Source: Pelosinus fermentans
GTDB taxonomy: Bacteria; Bacillota; Negativicutes; DSM-13327
Direction of reading: 5' to 3'
NCBI GenBank assembly: GCA_002434245.1
Contig: DJJR01000080.1
Location: 77,132 to 141,131 of the forward strand
Length of the DNA stretch: 64,000 nucleotides
This document shows, piece after piece, positions 57,623 to 64,000 of the stretch. How positions within the stretch are numbered: position 1 is the first letter of the stretch; the number at the start of each line of letters is the position of its first letter. The position numbers and the translations under genes were made by a program. Below the pieces are notes generated by a model. It did no database searches. It was not told the origin of the DNA and worked only from the letters and a program-made list of their open reading frames with translations.

Positions 57623-58747
57623 TTAAACTTCTATAAGCTCATACTGCTTGGTACCAATACCGATTTTTTCGGCATGATCAACACAGGACATCCAATTGGT
57701 TTCAGGATGAGCCGTTTGAAAATGATCATGGTCATTCGACGAGCCATTTTTATTCTTTAGCTGCTCTGCCAGATAGCTGTCCGCGATGGCAGGCGCCGCA
57801 TTTGCTTTATCAGCACAAGCCATATCAAGGGCCACGGGATCAAAGGATGCAAACATACCAATATCGGGAATGATGGCTACATCATTTTCAGAATGGCAGT
57901 CACAATTTGGTGATACATCAATAACTAAACTGATATGAAAATGCGGCCTGCCATTTAAAACCGCCCAAGTGTATTCGGCCATTTTTTTATTAAGGACATC
58001 ATTGGATTCGTCCCAGGCAGCGCCAATCGCATCAAAATGGCAAACCCCAATACATCTTCCACAGCCAACACATTTTGCATGGTCAATTTGAGCCTTCTTG
58101 TCGATAAGGCTTATGGCGCTATGAGCGCAGATTTTTATACAGGCGCCGCATCCTACACAACTTTTTGTACGAACGTTTGGCTTACCGTCACTGTGCATTT
58201 CCATTTTGCCAGCCCTTGAACCACAGCCCATGCCGATATTCTTTAACGCACCGCCGAACCCTGTCAGCTCATGACCCTTAAAGTGACTTAGGCTGATAAT
58301 AACATCCGCATCCATTACAGCACGGCCAATTTTCGCTTCTTTCACATATTCTCCAACAGGTACAGGTACATAGGACTCATCCGTACCTTTTAAACCGTCA
58401 CCTATAATAATCTGACAGCCAGTAGTGAAGGGATTATAGCCATTTTCATATGCTGCATCCAAATGCTCAAGAGCATCTTTACGTCTTCCGACGTATAAGG
58501 TATTACAGTCCGTAAGAAATACCCTGCCACCCAAACTTTTGATTACATCTGCAATCACTTTGGAATAATTCGGTCTAAGATATGCAAGATTACCAGGCTC
58601 ACCAAAATGTATTTTGATAGCACTAAATTTACCTTTAAAGTCAATTTGCTCTATTCCAGCTTTCTTTACTAATCGCTCTAGCTTTTGCAGCAAATTCATC
58701 TTGCTGGTTGCCCGCATATTTGTAAAATAAACCTTTGATTTCTCCAT
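57623..58747 (-). CDS. DUF362-domain ferredoxin-like protein
   Basis: A 374-residue protein with an N-terminal DUF362 domain (IKIHFGEPGNLAYLRPNYSK; FLTDCNTLYVGRRKDALEHL; SLSHFKGHELTGFGGALKNI) and two [4Fe-4S] motifs in an insert (CVGCGACIKICAHSAI; CVGCGRCIGVCHFDAI). This is the common anaerobe form of uncharacterised DUF362 iron-sulfur proteins. GGGGAGG precedes the ATG. Single gene. Electron transfer or an iron-sulfur maturation role is possible but unproven. Confidence 0.88.
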   Translation of the reverse strand: MEKSKVYFTNMRATSKMNLLQKLERLVKKAGIEQIDFKGKFSAIKIHFGEPGNLAYLRPNYSKVIADVIKSLGGRVFLTDCNTLYVGRRKDALEHLDAAYENGYNPFTTGCQIIIGDGLKGTDESYVPVPVGEYVKEAKIGRAVMDADVIISLSHFKGHELTGFGGALKNIGMGCGSRAGKMEMHSDGKPNVRTKSCVGCGACIKICAHSAISLIDKKAQIDHAKCVGCGRCIGVCHFDAIGAAWDESNDVLNKKMAEYTWAVLNGRPHFHISLVIDVSPNCDCHSENDVAIIPDIGMFASFDPVALDMACADKANAAPAIADSYLAEQLKNKNGSSNDHDHFQTAHPETNWMSCVDHAEKIGIGTKQYELIEV

Positions 58748-58914
58748 AATATCCTCCCCTTGTTCTCATGATCATAGATTCTTCAAAAAGTAATCCACAA
58801 TCGCTATTTATGTTTTATTTACCATTCAAAGACATTTTCCTGCAAGAGTAACAAGTAAAAACTCAGAAGAAGAGATATTTACGTCCATCTAACACTAGCA
58901 AACAGAGAAAATAG

Positions 58915-59010
58915 AACGATTTAACCGCAGAGACGCAGAGGACGCTGAGGAGATTTTTTAACCCTATCTATCTTTTCTCTGTGTTCTCTGCATCTCTGCG
59001 GTTCGATTAT
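58915..59010. repeat. GAACCGCAGAG-type dispersed palindromic repeat, copy 3
   Basis: TTAACCGCAGAGACGCAGAG (58921-58940) pairs with CTCTGCATCTCTGCGGTT (58986-59003). It fills most of the 58748-59093 gap, which holds no gene. Confidence 0.8.
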
Positions 59011-59093
59011 CTTTTTTCCCACGCATTTTCTATGCTCTTTTTAAGGGTATGCCTTCTGTGGCTAAATCATTCTTTCTTAACAGAAACTGCATT

Positions 59094-59642
59094 TTATTTC
59101 AATAAGTTCTCAATGTCCTTTTCCATACTCAAAGGCGCCGTTGTCGGTTCATAACGTCCTGCAACATTCCCCTGACGGTCAATGAGGAACTTGGTGAAGT
59201 TCCATTTAATATCATCCCCTGCCAGAATTTCAGGAAACTTTTCTTGTAATATTCCCTGCAATCGTTCTCCAATGGGATGGTTCAGATCAAATCCTTTAAA
59301 AGGCGCCTTTTGCGCCAAATAGTGGAATAAAGGATGAGCGCCCTTTCCTCGAACTTCTAATTTCTCAAAAAGAGGAAAGGTTACGCCATAATTAATCTGG
59401 CAGAAGTTTTGTACCTCTGCGTTGCTCCCTGGCTCTTGTTCTGCGAATTGGTTGCTGGGAAAGCCTAAGATATCCAGACCTTGCTCATGATATTTCTGAT
59501 AAAGCCCTTGTAATTCTTCATATTGAGGAGTAAAGCCACATTTGCTGGCAGTGTTGACAATAATAACAACTCGGCCTTTATAATCTGTCAGGGATACTTC
59601 TTTACCCTCAATGGATTTTAATTCAAAATCATAAATATTCAC
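59094..59642 (-). CDS. Glutathione peroxidase family (Cys-type) peroxidase
   Basis: A 182-residue thioredoxin-fold peroxidase. NTASKCGFTPQYEELQGLYQ has the peroxidatic Cys at about 35 (Cys, not selenocysteine), GFPSNQFAEQEPGSN the Gln and IKWNFTKFLID the Trp/Asn of the catalytic tetrad. Such enzymes usually use thioredoxin. Start GTG 59642 with AAAAGGAG upstream. Peroxide defence in an anaerobe. Single gene. Confidence 0.93.
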   Translation of the reverse strand: MNIYDFELKSIEGKEVSLTDYKGRVVIIVNTASKCGFTPQYEELQGLYQKYHEQGLDILGFPSNQFAEQEPGSNAEVQNFCQINYGVTFPLFEKLEVRGKGAHPLFHYLAQKAPFKGFDLNHPIGERLQGILQEKFPEILAGDDIKWNFTKFLIDRQGNVAGRYEPTTAPLSMEKDIENLLK

Positions 59643-59745
59643 TATGATCGCTCCTTTTCACCATATACTTTTTTCATCAATACAATCCACTTTAGTATGA
59701 ATCCAAAGTCTTTTTGCTATACCAAACCGCTTGCTGCCGACATAC

Positions 59746-60126
59746 TTATAGAAAATGGACAATAACTCCACTAATAAAAGGCAGCAGCCAAATCAGCCAA
59801 ACGATTAAGCTGTAGCGATGAAACTTTTGAATCCAGCTTTCTTTATGAGTTGCGATAATGACTGTTGCCCAACATGTATGCAATAGCATCAATAGCAGCG
59901 CTATAATACCACTCAAACTGTGAAAATCGCTGGTAATAGGTATGACACCAGCAGCATGCCCCTTAGCGATTTCTCCCATGGCTGATGTTCCTAGAACGTC
60001 ACATACAATTCCTAACCAGAAAAGGACCAAATGCCCTCGTTTTAATCTGCCTTGTAACTTCTCACTCCAAACTCCAACTGTATATAATACAAAGGCAGCG
60101 TTTATAAATAGGATCCCATATGACAT
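59746..60126 (-). CDS. HsmA-like four-helix membrane protein (TIGR03987 family)
   Basis: A 126-residue protein with four membrane helices: ILFINAAFVLYTVGVWSEKL, HLVLFWLGIVCDVLGTSAMG, FHSLSGIIALLLMLLHTCWA and YSLIVWLIWLLPFISGV. It matches the TIGR03987/HsmA family, known by sequence only. It lies 9 bp downstream of the membrane gene at 60136 and on the same strand as the sigma factor, so it is probably the third gene of that operon. Confidence 0.82.
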   Translation of the reverse strand: MSYGILFINAAFVLYTVGVWSEKLQGRLKRGHLVLFWLGIVCDVLGTSAMGEIAKGHAAGVIPITSDFHSLSGIIALLLMLLHTCWATVIIATHKESWIQKFHRYSLIVWLIWLLPFISGVIVHFL

Positions 60127-60135
60127 GTTAACGCC

Positions 60136-60519
60136 TCATTCTTTCTCGCTTCTTACTGCATCATGTCTTGCTTGTGTATTTTCTTTTTCTATGTATTTTT
60201 CAAAAGCCTCCTTTCCTTCCTTCTCCCACCACAACTGCTGATGTTCTCTTTTTGGCATTTTATAATATTTTTTAGCATGGTCTCCATGTTTGCCATAACC
60301 ACAGGTGCCAAAAAGCAGCCGGCACAGGATTACCAGACCACTACCCTGCCAAAATGTAATTTCTTTTAAGCCGAAGATATCCGGCATTAGAAAATTCCAC
60401 AGCAGCATGACAAAAAAACCAAAAATAAGACCAAAAGCAAAAGCCATGATGATACCTGCGAAAACATGGATTACAAGCAGCTTCCCCCCTGCTATACATG
60501 GATTATTATCTATTTGCAT
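60136..60519 (-). CDS. Membrane protein of unknown function downstream of a sigma factor
   Basis: A 127-residue protein with two N-terminal helices (LLVIHVFAGIIMAFAFGLIF; FGFFVMLLWNFLMPDIFGL), a third hydrophobic stretch and a charged C-terminal tail with KREHQQLWWEKEGKEAFEKY. It lies 12 bp downstream of the sigma-factor gene with its own AGGAGG. No conserved anti-sigma motif is obvious, but its position suggests a regulator or target of the sigma factor. I do not know its function. Confidence 0.75.
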   Translation of the reverse strand: MQIDNNPCIAGGKLLVIHVFAGIIMAFAFGLIFGFFVMLLWNFLMPDIFGLKEITFWQGSGLVILCRLLFGTCGYGKHGDHAKKYYKMPKREHQQLWWEKEGKEAFEKYIEKENTQARHDAVRSEKE

Positions 60520-60531
60520 ATGAATTCCTCC

Positions 60532-61065
60532 TTATACATTATCTTTGAGCAACGTTCGCAGTATTTTTGTTGCTCTACTTTTTCGAGATAACAATGTTCC
60601 AATGGGCTCTCCCCATTTAGCAGCAAGTTCTTTAAAGGTATAGCCTTCTATTTCAGTGGCAATCCACACTGCACGCTGCTTAGGCTCAAGCTTCATAAGT
60701 GCCCCATACAATTGGTTTCGTAATTCTTCTTGCTGCATCTTTATTTCAATATCAGCACTCGCATCTACAATAAACTCTAATATCTCTCTACCCGAAGATT
60801 CGTCAGGTTGATCCAGCGAAAGTGGCTTAGAAGGCTGGCGAAGATAATCAATCATCTTGTTTTTTATGGAGCGATACATATATGCGAGAATATTTTCTAT
60901 ATGGTATTGAATATCCACTTTGTTGTACACATTGAATACTACATCCGCTACAATATCTTCTGCATCCATATCTGAAATATTTTTTATTCTGCGTCGAATA
61001 TATTGTAAGAAATTCTTCTGCTCTTTAACAATGATCTCGACTACATCTTTTTCTTGGTTATACAT
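60532..61065 (-). CDS. RNA polymerase sigma-70 family (ECF-type) sigma factor
   Basis: A 177-residue sigma factor. Region 2 is visible as MDAEDIVADVVFNVYNKVDI and YRSIKNKMIDYLRQ, and region 4 as LEPKQRAVWIATEIEGYTFK with ELAAKWGEPIGTLLSRKSRA. First gene of an operon with two membrane proteins. A GGGGGG box lies about 12 nt before the ATG. Signal unknown. Confidence 0.9.
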   Translation of the reverse strand: MYNQEKDVVEIIVKEQKNFLQYIRRRIKNISDMDAEDIVADVVFNVYNKVDIQYHIENILAYMYRSIKNKMIDYLRQPSKPLSLDQPDESSGREILEFIVDASADIEIKMQQEELRNQLYGALMKLEPKQRAVWIATEIEGYTFKELAAKWGEPIGTLLSRKSRATKILRTLLKDNV

Positions 61066-61207
61066 AGCATCCGAATTCCCCCCAACCTAGCCAGAATTCT
61101 ATGATTCACTTACAACATTACTCCTCTTTCCTATTGTACCACTATTATACAGGACGAAATAACAGCCAATTTATTGCATGACCTTTTTCTTTTAATGAAT
61201 GAACAAC

Positions 61208-61240
61208 AAAAAGCCCCAGAGTCATCTCACTCTAGAGCAA
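61208..61240 (-). terminator. Terminator of the lysO genes
   Basis: On the minus strand, GCTCTAGAGT pairs with ACTCTGGGGC (with G-U pairs), then TTTTTG, about 20 bp after the stop at 61261. Confidence 0.65.
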
Positions 61241-61260
61241 ATTTTGAGGTATTTACTTTA

Positions 61261-61863
61261 CTAAATCGCCAATAATAAGGGGATTAAAAATGGTACCATT
61301 GTTGTTAATATTAAACCGCTTACAAAGGCAATCATTGCCGTTGGCGTATCCGTCATTTTAGCAATAATCGGCAAGGTAGAATCCATGGTTGTCGCACCAC
61401 CGGGAGCGATCGCTACAATCTTACCAATATGAATGGCTAAAAAGGGAATTAAGACAAATGCCATTAATTCACGGAGAACATTGGCCAAAAATGCGATAGC
61501 CCCTAACTCCGCACTATAAAGCTGCGTAATGAGCACACTGGACAAACTATACCAGCCAAATCCCGCCCCAACAAGCAACACTTCTTTTAAGGACATATTT
61601 AAAAACATGCAGGCAATCGAAGCTCCCAAAAGGCTTCCTCCCGCAATGGCTGCAGGTACTATTACAATACGCCAGCCAACCGCTTTTATTTTTACCAACT
61701 CCCGGCGATTATATCCGATGCTGATCCCCACACCAAACAGCATGGCTGACAATACATAGGTGACTACCCGATCCAACACCTCGGGGTTCATCAAAGAAGG
61801 CAGCGTCCATCCAAGAGCAATGCCTGCTAAAACCGCTGCCACAATACAGCTAATCATTTTCAT
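61261..61863 (-). CDS. LysO-type lysine exporter, C-terminal half (DUF340)
   Basis: A 200-residue, six-helix membrane protein starting MKMISCIVAAVLAGIALGWT. YVLSAMLFGVGISIGYNRRE, GAGFGWYSLSSVLITQLYSA, ANVLRELMAFVLIPF and PGGATTMDSTLPIIAKMTD are the second half of LysO (YbjE). The start ATG 61863 overlaps the stop of the N-terminal half by 4 bp (ATGA); a longer open frame to 62091 is not needed. Both halves together equal a normal LysO. Confidence 0.88.
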   Translation of the reverse strand: MKMISCIVAAVLAGIALGWTLPSLMNPEVLDRVVTYVLSAMLFGVGISIGYNRRELVKIKAVGWRIVIVPAAIAGGSLLGASIACMFLNMSLKEVLLVGAGFGWYSLSSVLITQLYSAELGAIAFLANVLRELMAFVLIPFLAIHIGKIVAIAPGGATTMDSTLPIIAKMTDTPTAMIAFVSGLILTTMVPFLIPLLLAI

Positions 61864-62159
61864 ACTTGCCCTTCCTCTTTCTTGTGATGTTGAAAAAAAT
61901 CTACTTTTAAAACGGCAAACCATAACACGAGCACACTGCCAATCGTACTTAACCCTGCGATCACCAATGCTTTGTAGCCTAACAGCGTTAAGTTTCCAAT
62001 AAGCTCTCGATTGCTGCCAATTCCAATACCAACAGCAATTAATAATACAAAAACAATTGCCATTACGATTTGATCCAAATGCCCAATCCATTTTTCAGAA
62101 ATGATATTACTAGCCCCCAATAAACAGCCTGCCAGTAAGCTGATGATTACAATTTCCAT
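61860..62159 (-). CDS. LysO-type lysine exporter, N-terminal half (DUF340)
   Basis: A 99-residue membrane protein with three helices (IVIISLLAGCLLGASNIISE; IVMAIVFVLLIAVGIGIGS; GYKALVIAGLSTIGSVLVLW). GIGSNRELIGNLTLLGYKAL corresponds to the first half of LysO and matches the repeated GISIGYNRREL motif in its partner. GAGGGG precedes the ATG. Coupled to the C-terminal gene by ATGA. Two-gene LysO forms occur in anaerobic Firmicutes; this is probably a natural split, not a broken gene. Confidence 0.87.
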   Translation of the reverse strand: MEIVIISLLAGCLLGASNIISEKWIGHLDQIVMAIVFVLLIAVGIGIGSNRELIGNLTLLGYKALVIAGLSTIGSVLVLWFAVLKVDFFQHHKKEEGQV

Positions 62160-62251
62160 TTCATCCCCTCACCTTATCCTTTTTATTTATAGTATTTATT
62201 TCAAGCCATAGCAAAATGGCCTGTTTGTTAGACGTATTTATATATATTAGC

Positions 62252-62296
62252 AAAGAGAAACTACTTATGTTTTTTAATATAAGTAGTTTCTCTTTG
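62252..62296 (-). terminator. Terminator of the aldo/keto reductase gene
   Basis: AAAGAGAAACTACTTAT and ATAAGTAGTTTCTCTTT, perfect 17-bp arms around an A/T-rich loop, 31 bp after the minus-strand stop. Confidence 0.8.
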
Positions 62297-62326
62297 TGAT
62301 CATGCTGTTATTATATCATTCTTTTC

Positions 62327-63277
62327 CTAATAGTCACTTGCTCCGTCCAGTTTTTTAATTTCGTCATGAGAAAGCTTGATATCAACAGCTGTTACAATCT
62401 CTGAAAGCTGTTTAATGCTGGTTGCACTGGCAATAGGAGCCGTAATACTTTTGCGCTGCATCAGCCATGCCAGGGAAATCACAGCAGGAACGGTATGATG
62501 CAGTGCCGCGACTTCGTCTAAAGCGCTTAAAATAGTAAAGCCGCGTTCGTTAAAGTATTTGGCGATTCCACCGCCGCGTGCACTTTTGCTAAGGTCATCT
62601 TCTGAACGATATTTCCCTGTCAAAAAGCCGCTGGCCAAAGAATAATAACTAATCACCCCAATGTTCTTTTCAAGACACAAAGGCTCTAACTCTTTTTCAA
62701 ATTCTGCGCGCTCGTACAGATTATAATGAGGCTGGAGAGAGATATAGGAGGGATAACCTTTTACTTTACTGACTTCCAATGATTCAGCCAATCGTTTCCC
62801 TCTATAATTTGAAGCGCCGATGGCACGAATCTTTCCTTGTTTCATTAACATCTCATAGGCGTACAGTGTTTCCTCTAACGGAACATCTAGATCGTCTTCA
62901 TGGGATTGATATAAATCAATGTAATCTGTCTGCAGTCTTCTTAATGAATCATCAACAGCTTTAAAAATATAATCACGTGTAAGACCTTTTGATCCATCGC
63001 CCATTTCTTTACCTACTTTGGTAGCAAGTATAATTTTGCTGCGTTTTCCTGTAGCTTTAAGCCATTTGCCGATGATGGCTTCCGACTCACCGCCGCTGTG
63101 GCCTGCTACCCAAGTAGAATACATATCAGCTGTATCAACCAGATCAAAGCCAAAGTCAACAAAAGCATCCAATAAATCAAAAGAGACCTTTTCATCAATC
63201 GTCCAGCCAAATACATTGCTGCCAAAAGCTAGCGGTGCAACCGAGATACCTGAATTGCCAAGTTGTCTTTTTTCCAT
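62327..63277 (-). CDS. Aldo/keto reductase
   Basis: A 316-residue TIM-barrel reductase. LGNSGISVAPLAFGSNVFGW, FDLVDTADMYSTW (catalytic Asp and Tyr), KIILATKVGKEMG (Lys) and DLYQSHEDDLDVPLEETLYA (His) give the full tetrad, with NADPH-binding residues near GAIASATSIKQL-like sequence at the end. ATG 63277 is chosen; GTG 63286 is also in frame. It belongs to the YajO/Tas-like branch reducing aldehydes or ketones. Single gene. Confidence 0.92.
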   Translation of the reverse strand: MEKRQLGNSGISVAPLAFGSNVFGWTIDEKVSFDLLDAFVDFGFDLVDTADMYSTWVAGHSGGESEAIIGKWLKATGKRSKIILATKVGKEMGDGSKGLTRDYIFKAVDDSLRRLQTDYIDLYQSHEDDLDVPLEETLYAYEMLMKQGKIRAIGASNYRGKRLAESLEVSKVKGYPSYISLQPHYNLYERAEFEKELEPLCLEKNIGVISYYSLASGFLTGKYRSEDDLSKSARGGGIAKYFNERGFTILSALDEVAALHHTVPAVISLAWLMQRKSITAPIASATSIKQLSEIVTAVDIKLSHDEIKKLDGASDY

Positions 63278-63563
63278 GTTTTTCACTCTACCCTTTCTTA
63301 TTTTCTTGAAAATCTCACAGATCTACTTCTCTGATTTAAACTTGCTATTGAAAGTTAATCACTCTATTCCACGTTGATCCCTGCATTCCTTCCATAATTC
63401 TCTATATTTTCTCTTTATTATTAAGTTAGTGACTACTCTATCGGAAACTTTTTGTTTTACATCTTAGTGTATACATATTACATATATTGGAATATTAATG
63501 TGTTTTGGTATATAATAGATTTATAGTTCTTTCTCTATCATATATAAAAGGGAGGCTATCCAT

Positions 63564-63983
63564 ATGTTTGACTTGAGAAGTTCCTTACTGCCGGGTATGA
63601 ATAATACGGTTCAGAAATTAGTGGATGAGTCTGATACTGCCACACGTTATGGCAGAGGCTCATTAGGGACCTTAATTGCCACTCCTGCATTTGTTTCTTT
63701 AATGATTGATGCATCAATTGCAACAGTAGAAAATCGTCTCCCAGAAGGCTTTACAACGGTAGGAACCTCATTTGAGTTTACTCATGATGCCCCCACCTGC
63801 ATGGGTATGACCCTGCGAGTAAAATCTACCCTCGTTGAAATTAACGGCGAAAATCTGGTATTTGATATCGTAGCCTCTGATGATTATGGGGAAGTTGGCC
63901 GCGGGCGGCACCAACGTGCTGTCGTCAACCGCAAGCGTCTTTTTGAAAAAGCAGATCAGCGTATCAATAATCGTTTATCCTAA
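63564..63983 (+). CDS. Hotdog-fold thioesterase (FlK-like)
   Basis: A 139-residue protein of the thioesterase superfamily. It begins MFDLRSSLLPGMNNTVQKLV, and VDESDTATRYGRGSLGTLIA leads to the conserved TPAFVSLMIDASI helix, followed by VGTSFEFTHDAPTCMGM (His of the active site) and VGRGRHQRAVVN. This pattern is that of fluoroacetyl-CoA thioesterase-like proteins, which in most bacteria hydrolyse unknown short acyl-CoAs. GGGAGG precedes the ATG. CGTTTATCC (63972-63980) and GGATAAACG (63986-63994) form a hairpin around the stop codon. Confidence 0.87.
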   Translation: MFDLRSSLLPGMNNTVQKLVDESDTATRYGRGSLGTLIATPAFVSLMIDASIATVENRLPEGFTTVGTSFEFTHDAPTCMGMTLRVKSTLVEINGENLVFDIVASDDYGEVGRGRHQRAVVNRKRLFEKADQRINNRLS

Positions 63984-64000
63984 CAGGATAAACGGGTACC

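Noticed and set aside
62222..62240. Third GTTAGACGT-like FadR operator near the aldo/keto reductase end
   Set aside because: Only GTTAGACGT matches the 18-bp site and it lies downstream of genes, not at a promoter.

Overview
The window looks like chromosomal DNA of an anaerobic, low-to-moderate GC, diderm Firmicute, most likely a spore-forming Negativicute of the Pelosinus/Sporomusa type. This is inferred from gene content: a soluble PAS/HisKA kinase of sporulation type, diaminopimelate dehydrogenase, a two-gene LysO, an RND-type membrane-fusion protein that implies an outer membrane, a DmsAB-like molybdoenzyme, several ferredoxin-like proteins and classical Firmicute riboswitches. I saw no phage, IS element, CRISPR array, rRNA or tRNA. 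It is ordinary chromosome made of small operons separated by many strong hairpins.

Layout. 1-5950: a carbohydrate or sugar-acid locus (DcuC-like transporter end, FadR-type regulator, PGDH_C-type dehydrogenase, split transketolase, divergent MFS transporter). Two identical 18-bp sites sit just downstream of its two divergent promoters. 5985-8830: a DmsAB-like molybdopterin oxidoreductase with no visible Tat signal or membrane anchor. 9085-11372: purine riboswitch, xanthine phosphoribosyltransferase and xanthine permease. 11625-18078: a frameshifted pirin gene, a LysR/EamA pair, an AbgA-type amidohydrolase, an exported protein and RarD. 18144-25341: an AraC regulator, TerC under a manganese (yybP-ykoY) riboswitch, a YtrA-type GntR/ABC operon, diaminopimelate dehydrogenase, LysR and a TSUP transporter. 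25361-30876: M23 peptidase, orphan RND adaptor, orphan kinase, ThiT plus thiamine pyrophosphokinase, and a Dabb protein.

31032-37922 holds the most interesting metabolic block: ManC (GDP-mannose synthesis), an (alpha/alpha)6-barrel protein, two GT4 glycosyltransferases and a GH130 mannoside-phosphorylase-like protein, with a small ADP-ribosyltransferase-like ORF inside. Together they suggest synthesis and phosphorolytic turnover of a mannose-containing glycan. 38115-47016 carries an FAH hydrolase with an operator inside its promoter, an alpha/beta hydrolase, an uncharacterised DNA-repair-like radical SAM/DUF4130 pair, MATE, CGGC, DsbA, a QueG-like protein and LysR. 47056-52748 is a siderophore-uptake operon (esterase, ATPase, two permeases, binding protein) divergent from a Fur-boxed AraC activator.

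52931-64000: a monooxygenase-like protein, then a Crp/Fnr regulator divergent from a ferredoxin-like protein across an intergenic region with an unusual nested palindrome and paired TAGCTATAGCTA-type operators. These are followed by MarR/quinone oxidoreductase, CBS, DUF362, glutathione peroxidase, a sigma factor with a membrane partner, split LysO, aldo/keto reductase and a hotdog thioesterase.

Two dispersed repeat types recur between genes: a roughly 90-145-bp imperfect palindrome carrying GAACCGCAGAG arms (three full copies and one half copy), and short hairpins sharing a TCCTGCA/TGCAGGA stem (five copies). All functional assignments rest on reading motifs and recalling families; no database search was run.
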